From: Cyanobacteria bacterium UBA8156
GTDB taxonomy: Bacteria > Cyanobacteriota > Cyanobacteriia > Pseudanabaenales > Pseudanabaenaceae
Length of the DNA: 7,879 nt
Direction of reading: 5' to 3'
Assembly: GCA_003456125.1 (NCBI GenBank)
Contig: DMPD01000275.1
Location: 1-7,879 of the forward strand
Shown: piece after piece, positions 1 through 5,248 of the stretch
Numbering within the stretch: position 1 is the first letter of the stretch
Layout: every line of letters starts with the position of its first letter
Position numbers and translations under genes: made by a program
Notes under the pieces: model-generated
Databases searched by the model: none
What the model saw: only the letters and a program-made list of their open reading frames with translations
What the model was told of the DNA's origin: nothing

Positions 1-513
1 GCGGATTTGCGGGGCAGCAACCTGGTGGATAGCGATTTTCGAGCCGCCGACTTGAAGTTTGCGGATTTGGGCCTGGCCAACCTCGAAAAAGCCAACCTCC
101 ATGTGGCGATCCTGACGGGGGCTTACCTGGTACGGGCGATCGCCAACGAGGTCTGTGCGATCGGGGCCGATCTCAGTCGGGCGAACCTCAGCGAGGCCAA
201 TTTTTCTCAGGCCGATCTCAGCGAAGCCATGGCCGCCGGGATGGATGCGATCGGCACCAACTTCCGCGAAGCCTCTTTGGATGAGTGCAACCTCAGCCGG
301 GCCAACTTGGTGGGGGCCAACTTCTTCGGGGCGCGGTTGCTGGGGGCCGATCTGGTGGGGGCCGATTTGATGGGGGCCAACCTCAGCAAAGCCGTGTTGG
401 TGGGGGCCGACTTCAGCCGCAGCAACCTGTTTGGGGCCACCCTCACCGGTGCCATATTGCAGGACACCAAATTGGTGGGGGCCATTCTGCCCGATGGGAG
501 CCTCCAGCCCTAA
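1..513 (+). CDS. Pentapeptide-repeat protein, 3' part (5' end outside window)
   Basis: The reading frame is open from the first base (A-D-L-R before the first possible TTG start at 7), so the true start lies to the left. About 170 residues are visible, nearly all tandem A(D/N)LxX pentapeptides such as ADLSR, ANLSE, ANFSQ, ADLVG, ADLMG and ANLSK. Such repeats fold into a right-handed quadrilateral beta-helix with the central Leu/Phe packed inside. The register is disturbed around AIANEVCAIG (about residues 45-54) and MAAGMDAIGTNF, then runs regularly to about residue 160 before the short tail LPDGSLQP and the TAA stop. No membrane segment or second domain is visible in this part. The family is greatly expanded in cyanobacteria, and most members have no assigned function. 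A gyrase-protecting role of the Qnr/MfpA type cannot be argued from this fragment. The family call is firm; the function is unknown. Confidence 0.9.
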   Translation, partial: ADLRGSNLVDSDFRAADLKFADLGLANLEKANLHVAILTGAYLVRAIANEVCAIGADLSRANLSEANFSQADLSEAMAAGMDAIGTNFREASLDECNLSRANLVGANFFGARLLGADLVGADLMGANLSKAVLVGADFSRSNLFGATLTGAILQDTKLVGAILPDGSLQP

Positions 514-581
514 GGGCGCTTGGGTTCGCTTGCAAGGAACCGCCGTAGGTACAGACAAATTCAGCTTCAACGCTGCCCAAA

Positions 582-607
582 ATCTCCTTTGCAGAAGGGG
601 GGGAGAT
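582..607. repeat. G-rich palindrome, possible dispersed cyanobacterial repeat
   Basis: ATCTCC (582-587) pairs with GGAGAT (602-607), and TT/AA pairs inside close a GCAG loop beside a run of seven G. A second small stem GCCC-TCGC-GGGC follows just downstream. The form (a short C-rich/G-rich hairpin in a spacer) resembles the interspersed palindromes common between cyanobacterial genes. There is no T-run after it on either strand, so it is a poor candidate for an intrinsic terminator of the pentapeptide gene. That it belongs to a dispersed family is inferred. Confidence 0.35.
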
Positions 608-676
608 CCAGCCCTCGCGGGCCGAACGCAGCACCTCAGCCCTTCCCGAAGAGGAGAACCCAACGGAAATACCGAT

Positions 677-703
677 GTCTTCTGGACATACAATATAGAA
701 GAC
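677..703 (+). promoter_or_regulatory. Inverted repeat around a possible -10 box upstream of the dynamin-like gene
   Basis: GTCTTCT (677-683) and AGAAGAC (697-703) form a perfect 7-bp inverted repeat, extendable by a G-T and an A-T pair, with a 13-nt centre. The centre holds TACAAT (689-694), five of six matches to the sigma70 -10 consensus. No good -35 box is seen 16-18 bp upstream. The repeat ends 17 bp before the ATG at 721. It could be an operator over the core promoter, or an RNA hairpin if transcription starts further upstream. Both readings are inference. Confidence 0.35.
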
Positions 704-720
704 GTGTTAAGTAAAATTTT

Positions 721-3171
721 ATGAGCAATCTCCCTCCCGATTGTCAGGATTTGGGAACGCCGGTGGAGTCCCTGCTGGGGTTGTTGGCGGAGGAGCCGAC
801 CCTGCGCAACCGCGATGGGCAGGGGGTGCGGGTGGCCCTGAAAAAGGCTTTGGCGCAGGAGTTTGAGATTGTGTTTGCGGGGGCCTTCAGCGCGGGGAAG
901 TCGATGTTGATCAACGCGCTGTTGGGGCGGGAGTTGCTCTACAGTGCCGAGGGCCATGCCACCGGTACGGAATGTCGGGTAGCCTATGCCCCCAGTCTGG
1001 CGGCGGAACGGGTGGTGCTGACCTTCCTCAGTGAAATGGAAATTCGGGAATTGGCGGCGAAGTTGTCCGGAGATTTGGGGTTGGGAGTGTTGCCGGGGAT
1101 TCATCAGCCGGAAGGGAATGAGCAGGTGCAGGCTGCGTGCCGGCAAATTGTGGGGGAAGAGGGAGGCCCCAGCCGCTCGGGCCGGGGCCAAAAAGCACGG
1201 GCGTTGCAGTTGTTGCTGGAAGGCTTTCTGCAGAATCGCGATCGCATCCAGACCCGCACCAATGCCACCTTTGCCATGGAGCAGTTGCCCTTTGCTGGCC
1301 TCAAAGAGGCGATCGAGTATGCGCGGCGGGGCAGCAACAGTTCGGTGTTGCGGCGGATTGAGTATTTTTGCCACGATCCCCTATTGGCGGATGGCAATGT
1401 GTTGGTGGATACGCCGGGCATTGATGCGCCGGTGGCCCGGGATGCAGAGTTGACCTACGCCAAGATTGCCGATCCCGACACCTCGGCCGTGGTGTGCGTG
1501 CTGAAACCGGCGGCAGCCGGCGAAATGACCCCCGAAGAAACCCGGTTGCTAGAGGCCACCAAAGGCAATCCCAGCGTGCGCGATCGCGTGTTTTTTGTGT
1601 TCAACCGCATCGATGAGACGTGGTACAACCCCCAACTGCGGCAGCGGTGGGAGCAACTGGTGGAATCGGAGTTTGTCGATCGCGATCGGGTGTACGCCAC
1701 CAGTGCTTTGCTGGGGTTTTACGGGCGGTTGTTGCAAACGACGGGCCCGGGCGATCGCTTTGGCTTGGATTCGGTGTGGCGGGAGGAGGTGCACGGTGGG
1801 GTGGGGGAAGAAACCCCAGCTTTTGTCCAGCAGTTTATTCGCTATTGCATCAGCGCGCAGAAGCTACCGGCCACCTTTCGGATTTCTGCCAACAGTTACG
1901 AAACCCCCAACCAAAACTATGTGCGTATTTTGGGGCAGTGGGGGCAGCCCTTGCTGGAGCGGTTGGTGATGGATAGCGGCATTGAGGCTTTTCGGGAGGC
2001 GATCGTGCGGTACCTCACCACGGAAAAGCGGCCCTCCCTGTTTGCGGATTTGGCCGCAGATTTGCAGCCCCACTGCCTGGCGTTGCAAGAACATTTGGTG
2101 ACCAGCTACAGGGAATTGCATGCCATCCCGCAAGATGTGGCGGCCCTCAAACAGCAGGAATTGACCAAACTCAGTCAAGATTTGAAGGCGATCGGCGATG
2201 GGTTCATGGCTTTTGTGAACCAGGTGCTCAACGAGACCGTCGCCAGCGATCGCAACAGCACCTACGAAGCAGATTTCCAACATTTGCGGACTCAGATGGT
2301 GCGGCGCTTGGATGGATTGTTGGCCAAATTTTCGGTGGCGGATTGTTACCGGCGGGCCCAGGCCAGCCATCCCCGCCATGCTACCGTGCCGGTGATGAGC
2401 ATCCTCACAGAGGCATTTTATGTGCTAGCTGATGAACTGGAAGTGGTGTTGGTGGAAAACTCGGTGCGCCTGGTGGACAATTTTTTTTGGGGGTTGCGGC
2501 GGCGGGTGACCGACCAAGAGTGCTATCGGCAGTTGGGGCGGTTGTTGGGGGGCGACGGCGGCACCATCGCGGCGATCGCCCAATGGCACGAACAAACCCG
2601 GGAGGCGGTACGGCGGGCCGCCAATACGGAATGCGATCGCTATGTGCGGGAACGGCCAGAATTTTATGCAGAGGGGTCGGTATCGTTGTGGCAATTGCGG
2701 CAAGCGTTGCGGCAAGCCTGCGAAGCCTACGACTTCAAAACCATGGTGGAAGCGGAATCGGCCATCAAGCAAATCCTCAAGCTGGATTTTGAGCAGAAGG
2801 TAAAAGCCACGGTGTTCCGCCACTACCGCCAAACCCTGGATCAGACCCTCAACGATGTTTGTTTGCAGGGGGCCGCCCAACAGGCCACGGCGATCGTGCA
2901 GCAGTACGAAGCGGCTCGCGCTCACCTCACCGGCATCCTTGAGCAAGAAGCGATCGCCAAAATCCAACAAACCCAAACCCAACTGGCCAAGGTGCGTCAG
3001 CAAATCGGGCGCTACAACGAAGCCGTGCAAAGTATCAACCGCTGTTTGACTGCTGTCGGGGGCGATCGCCAACGGCTGCCGTTGATTTTGGACAGCGATT
3101 TGCTGAGTCCTCAACCCGGCGGCGAAGCCTTGACCGAAGTCGAAGCCAGCCCTGCACCGGGTTCGCCGTAA
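721..3171 (+). CDS. Bacterial dynamin-like GTPase
   Basis: An 816-residue large GTPase of the dynamin superfamily. The N-terminal G domain has the P-loop GAFSAGKS (residues 54-61), a G2 threonine in HATGTECR (about 79-86), the G3 motif DTPG (230-233) and a G4-like NRID (295-298), followed by a possible G5 at SAL (328-330). After the G domain come SGIEAFREAIVRYL (419-432), a segment typical of bacterial dynamin-like proteins, and then a long, mostly helical region expected to form the stalk. A coiled-coil-like stretch lies at about 718-780, and the tail is Pro-rich (SPQPGGEALTEVEASPAPGSP region). Bacterial members such as Nostoc BDLP bind and remodel membranes in a GTP-dependent way. No obvious transmembrane helix or paddle is visible here, so membrane contact is unproven. 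About 145 residues separate G2 from G3, which seems long for the family. Shine-Dalgarno pairing before the ATG is poor (TAAG only). No second dynamin gene adjoins it in this window. Confidence 0.88.
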   Translation: MSNLPPDCQDLGTPVESLLGLLAEEPTLRNRDGQGVRVALKKALAQEFEIVFAGAFSAGKSMLINALLGRELLYSAEGHATGTECRVAYAPSLAAERVVLTFLSEMEIRELAAKLSGDLGLGVLPGIHQPEGNEQVQAACRQIVGEEGGPSRSGRGQKARALQLLLEGFLQNRDRIQTRTNATFAMEQLPFAGLKEAIEYARRGSNSSVLRRIEYFCHDPLLADGNVLVDTPGIDAPVARDAELTYAKIADPDTSAVVCVLKPAAAGEMTPEETRLLEATKGNPSVRDRVFFVFNRIDETWYNPQLRQRWEQLVESEFVDRDRVYATSALLGFYGRLLQTTGPGDRFGLDSVWREEVHGGVGEETPAFVQQFIRYCISAQKLPATFRISANSYETPNQNYVRILGQWGQPLLERLVMDSGIEAFREAIVRYLTTEKRPSLFADLAADLQPHCLALQEHLVTSYRELHAIPQDVAALKQQELTKLSQDLKAIGDGFMAFVNQVLNETVASDRNSTYEADFQHLRTQMVRRLDGLLAKFSVADCYRRAQASHPRHATVPVMSILTEAFYVLADELEVVLVENSVRLVDNFFWGLRRRVTDQECYRQLGRLLGGDGGTIAAIAQWHEQTREAVRRAANTECDRYVRERPEFYAEGSVSLWQLRQALRQACEAYDFKTMVEAESAIKQILKLDFEQKVKATVFRHYRQTLDQTLNDVCLQGAAQQATAIVQQYEAARAHLTGILEQEAIAKIQQTQTQLAKVRQQIGRYNEAVQSINRCLTAVGGDRQRLPLILDSDLLSPQPGGEALTEVEASPAPGSP

Positions 3172-3254
3172 GCAGTTGTCGTGTCAATAAGGACACAACC
3201 ACCAAGGCGTGTGCCAAGAGCAGCAGGTTTAAACCACAGTCCATCAAAAATAAA

Positions 3255-3290
3255 AATGCAAAAACCAAAACGACAGGTCGCAACCTGTCG
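3255..3290 (-). terminator. Intrinsic terminator of rpmA
   Basis: On the minus strand, 20 bp after the rpmA stop codon, CGACAGGT and ACCTGTCG form a perfect 8-bp stem (3271-3290) closed by a TGCG loop. The T-rich run TTTTGGTTTTTG follows at once. This is a textbook rho-independent terminator for the minus-strand transcript. The plus-strand side is followed by CTGGGGAATG, not T, so it should not stop the convergent dynamin-like transcript. Confidence 0.85.
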
Positions 3291-3310
3291 CTGGGGAATG
3301 TTTGGGGAGG

Positions 3311-3571
3311 TTAAGCCGCCTGCGGATACACACTCACCTTTTGGCGGCTGCGACCGTATCGCTCAAACTTGACTTCGCCATCGATCAAGGCAAACAGGGT
3401 GTCATCCCCGCCGCGGCCCACGTTGTTGCCGGGATGAAATTTTGTTCCCCGCTGCCGTACCAAAATGCTACCGGCGGTTACGGCTTGGCCGCCAAATCGC
3501 TTGACCCCCAACCGCTGGGCATTGGAGTCGCGCCCGTTGCGGGTACTCCCCGATCCTTTTTTGTGTGCCAT
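3311..3571 (-). CDS. rpmA: 50S ribosomal protein L27
   Basis: The 86-residue protein begins [20 protein letters not shown], the conserved flexible L27 N-terminus that reaches toward the peptidyl transferase centre. The family core [15 protein letters not shown] (residues 34-48) and [13 protein letters not shown] (50-62) follow. Length and sequence match the bacterial family throughout. The ATG at 3571 is set by GGAGAG five bases upstream (3577-3582). There is no N-terminal extension of the kind cleaved by the Prp protease in Firmicutes, as expected outside that group. It lies downstream of rplU on the same strand, the usual L21-L27 pair, but 240 bp away instead of a few tens of bases. It ends in a strong intrinsic terminator. 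Confidence 0.97.
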   Translation of the reverse strand: MAHKKGSGSTRNGRDSNAQRLGVKRFGGQAVTAGSILVRQRGTKFHPGNNVGRGGDDTLFALIDGEVKFERYGRSRQKVSVYPQAA

Positions 3572-3582
3572 TTGTGCTCTCC

Positions 3583-3624
3583 TCTGTTCCTTGGTATCTG
3601 TTCCTTGGTATCTGTTCCTTGGTA
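3583..3624. repeat. Three exact 14-bp tandem repeats upstream of rpmA
   Basis: The unit TCTGTTCCTTGGTA is repeated three times without a mismatch (3583-3596, 3597-3610, 3611-3624). Read on the rpmA coding strand the unit is TACCAAGGAACAGA, and each copy holds an AAGGA that resembles a ribosome-binding core. The array directly abuts the true Shine-Dalgarno of rpmA (3577-3582). A degenerate relative (GGTTACCTGGTATC) occurs near 3739-3752. Slippage during replication is the likely origin. Confidence 0.95.
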
Positions 3625-3775
3625 TTGCGTTCCCTTGCGGTCACCCCTTATTCGCACCAGCCGCCAGCGATCTCACTGGAACGCCAGTATGGCTGAGAAC
3701 TAGGGACAGGGGCAGTGCCTCGACGACCGGTTTCTAGGGGTTACCTGGTATCGGGTGCCCTGCTCGTGGGTCTAT

Positions 3776-3807
3776 TTTATCCCCAGGCTTGTTTATCCCT
3801 AGGCTTG
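3776..3807. repeat. Two 16-bp tandem repeats just after the rplU stop
   Basis: TTTATCCCCAGGCTTG (3776-3791) is followed directly by TTTATCCCTAGGCTTG (3792-3807), differing at one base. The array begins four bases beyond the rplU stop codon (3812-3814 on the minus strand) and is unrelated to the 14-bp array in the same spacer. The junction also yields TAAAAT on the minus strand (3774-3779), a possible -10 box without a recognisable -35. Confidence 0.9.
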
Positions 3808-3811
3808 CAGA

Positions 3812-4156
3812 CTAATTCGCGCTGGAGATTTCTCCCAACGGCGAATGAATGGTTTCCACCAGAAACCGAGTCAGGTTCTGCCGGTGACCGTTCTTTTTGC
3901 GGGTTTTCTTCTTCGGCTTCATTTTGTACACAATCACCTTTTTGGCCCGCAGGTGGCGGATGACGGTGCCTTCCACCCGCGCCCCCTCCACCCGTGGCTG
4001 CCCCAGGGCGATCGCCTCTCCGGCTTTGACCAACAGCACTTCCGCTAGGGTCAGCTTGTCCCCCGGCTCTGCCGCCAACAATTCCAAATCATAAAATCTG
4101 CCGGGTTCCATGCGGTACTGTTTGCCCCCGGTCTGCACGATCGCATAATTCGCCAT
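3812..4156 (-). CDS. rplU: 50S ribosomal protein L21
   Basis: A 114-residue protein beginning MANYAIVQTGGKQYRMEPGR, the standard L21 N-terminus. It has the signature KMKPKKKTRKKNGHRQNLTR (residues 78-97) that binds 23S rRNA. Length is normal for the family, with a short extra tail ETIHSPLGEISSAN. The ATG at 4156 is preceded by a strong Shine-Dalgarno GGGAGG four bases away (4161-4166). It is the first gene of the L21-L27 pair, with rpmA downstream and a plausible sigma70-type promoter about 90-120 bp upstream. No terminator separates it from rpmA, so a shared transcript is likely. Confidence 0.97.
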   Translation of the reverse strand: MANYAIVQTGGKQYRMEPGRFYDLELLAAEPGDKLTLAEVLLVKAGEAIALGQPRVEGARVEGTVIRHLRAKKVIVYKMKPKKKTRKKNGHRQNLTRFLVETIHSPLGEISSAN

Positions 4157-4246
4157 AGTTCCTCCCGAATCGCCGTAGAGGTCGGGCCTTGGGTTTCCCC
4201 TTTGTCCCGTTGCAACCTGTTCCGAGCGTTTTTGACACGAAGTTTT

Positions 4247-4275
4247 AGTTTACCCCTTGGTCTGAATTTTGCCAA
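4247..4275 (-). promoter_or_regulatory. Sigma70-type promoter for rplU-rpmA
   Basis: On the minus strand TTGGCA (4270-4275) and TAAACT (4247-4252) are separated by exactly 17 bp. They match the -35 and -10 consensus at five and four of six positions. The pair lies in the gap just after the yebC stop and predicts a start near 4240, giving an rplU leader of roughly 80 nt. I found no clear terminator or riboswitch fold in that leader. Consensus match and position are the only evidence. Confidence 0.55.
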
Positions 4276-4279
4276 GTCC

Positions 4280-5038
4280 CTAAAAACCCAACTCTTCCAG
4301 GATTTCATCGGCGAGGTCGAAGTTGCCGGTGACGTTTTGCACATCGTCGAGGACTTCGAGGGCATCGATCAGGCGCAGCAGGGGTTTGGCCACGGCCACC
4401 TCGTTCACCAAAACGCGGGTACTGGGAATCCAGCGCCATTCCGTATCGGCAATGTCATAGCCCTGGGTTTGCAAAAAGCGGCTGAGGGTTTCCAACTCCG
4501 TCACTTCGCCAAAGACTTCGGCCCCCGGTGGATCGTCCAGCCATTCGTAGCTTTCGGCACCGGCGGCCAGGGCATCTTCCAAGAGCCGCTCTTCTTCCAG
4601 GTGGCCCCGCAGCGCCAACACACCTTTTAAGGAAAACAACCAACTCACACACCCGGTTTCCCCCAGGTTCCCGCCGTATTTGTTGAAGGCGGCCCGCACG
4701 TCGGCGGCGGTGCGCACCCGGTTATCGGTAAAAGCTTCGATGATCAGGGCCGCCCCCCCGGGGCCGTACCCCTCATACCGGATTTCTTCCCAGGCTTCGC
4801 CGCTGCCCAGTTTGCCGGCCCCCTTGGCGATCGCCCGGTCGATGTTGTCGTTGGGCACACCGGCCGCTTTGGCTTTTTCGATCGCCGTGCGCAGTTGAAA
4901 ATTCCCGGCGGGATCGGGCAACCCGTGTTTGGCGGCGACAACGATCGCCCGGGACAACCGGGCAAAGGTGGCCCCTCGAACCGCATCCACCCGCGCTTTT
5001 TGCCGTTTGATGTTGGCCCACTTGCTGTGTCCTGCCAT
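4280..5038 (-). CDS. yebC: YebC/TACO1-family translation-associated protein
   Basis: A 252-residue protein with the family hallmark MAGHSKWANIKRQKARVDAV at its N-terminus. Further conserved blocks are DPAGNFQLRTAIEKAKAAGV (residues 42-61), PNDNIDRAIAKGAG (62-75), YEGYGPGGAALIIEAFTDNR (88-107) and NKYGGNLGETGCVSWLF (119-135). Family members were first described as transcriptional regulators (PmpR/YebC). More recent work ties YebC and mitochondrial TACO1 to the ribosome, easing stalls at proline-rich stretches. A cytoplasmic translation role is therefore most likely, and it suits the neighbourhood of L21, L27 and a tRNA. The start is fixed by the universal MAGHSKW, although Shine-Dalgarno pairing is weak. 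It is transcribed toward rplU and divergently from tRNA-Leu. The stop is TAG at 4280-4282, and no terminator is seen before the rplU promoter, so some read-through is possible. Confidence 0.95.
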   Translation of the reverse strand: MAGHSKWANIKRQKARVDAVRGATFARLSRAIVVAAKHGLPDPAGNFQLRTAIEKAKAAGVPNDNIDRAIAKGAGKLGSGEAWEEIRYEGYGPGGAALIIEAFTDNRVRTAADVRAAFNKYGGNLGETGCVSWLFSLKGVLALRGHLEEERLLEDALAAGAESYEWLDDPPGAEVFGEVTELETLSRFLQTQGYDIADTEWRWIPSTRVLVNEVAVAKPLLRLIDALEVLDDVQNVTGNFDLADEILEELGF

Positions 5039-5066
5039 ACCCTATTTTTGTCGGCTCAGGTTCTTT

Positions 5067-5088
5067 AGGATAGCACCGGTGCTACGAT
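5067..5088. promoter_or_regulatory. Palindromic divergent promoter: two back-to-back extended -10 elements
   Basis: TAGCACCGGTGCTA (5071-5084) is a perfect 14-bp palindrome. Going outward on the plus strand it gives TGC-TACGAT (-10 at 5083-5088), ten bases before tRNA-Leu. On the minus strand it gives TGC-TATCCT (-10 at 5067-5072), toward yebC. Both have the TGn of an extended -10, which lessens the need for a -35, and none is convincing on either side. That both sites are promoters is inferred from match and spacing. Confidence 0.5.
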
Positions 5089-5098
5089 AGCGAATCCG

Positions 5099-5181
5099 GG
5101 GGATATGGCGGAATGGTAGACGCTGCGGACTTAAAATCCGTTGAACGCAAGTTCGTGCGAGTTCGAGTCTCGCTATCCCTA
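5099..5181 (+). tRNA. trnL-UAA: tRNA-Leu (anticodon UAA), without intron
   Basis: The acceptor strands GGGGATA (5099-5105) and TATCCCT (5174-5180) pair over 7 bp, with G-U at the first pair, and A73 at 5181 is the leucine discriminator. The D arm is GCG...CGC with GGTAGA in the loop. The anticodon stem GCGGA/TCCGT (5125-5129, 5137-5141) encloses CTTAAAA, with anticodon TAA at 5132-5134. The long class II variable arm is GAAC-GCAA-GTTC. The T arm is GCGAG-TTCGAGT-CTCGC. CCA is not encoded. The gene reads UUA codons. The first anticodon base and the following AA are continuous, so the group I intron often found at this spot in cyanobacteria and plastids is absent. Confidence 0.95.
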
Positions 5182-5214
5182 TGGATTTCGGCTTTTGGAT
5201 CTCGGCGTTGACTC

Positions 5215-5237
5215 CCCTCTCTCAGCATGGGTGAGGG
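5215..5237. terminator. Hairpin between tRNA-Leu and the WG-repeat gene, possible terminator
   Basis: CCCTC-T-CTC and GGG-T-GAGGG form an eight-pair stem with one T-T mismatch and a five-base loop (AGCAT). It sits between the 3' ends of the convergent tRNA-Leu and WG-repeat genes, a natural place for a shared transcription stop or 3' stabiliser. Neither strand has a T-run after it, so intrinsic termination is only weakly supported. Confidence 0.35.
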
Positions 5238-5248
5238 CCAACTTCCGA

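Noticed and set aside
2425..3114. 229-codon and neighbouring 171-codon frames on the minus strand
   Set aside because: Antisense to the dynamin-like gene; compositional shadows in GC-rich DNA with no family features.
3583..3624. CRISPR array
   Set aside because: The 14-bp units are directly adjacent, without spacers, and there are only three; this is a simple tandem repeat.
3302..3703. 133-codon plus-strand frame across rpmA and its upstream repeats
   Set aside because: Overlaps the unmistakable L27 gene in antisense, and the repeat-encoded part is low complexity.
4157..4246. Ribosomal-protein leader (autoregulatory RNA) ahead of rplU
   Set aside because: An 80-nt leader is predicted, but I could not fold a convincing conserved hairpin or name a known L21 leader motif.
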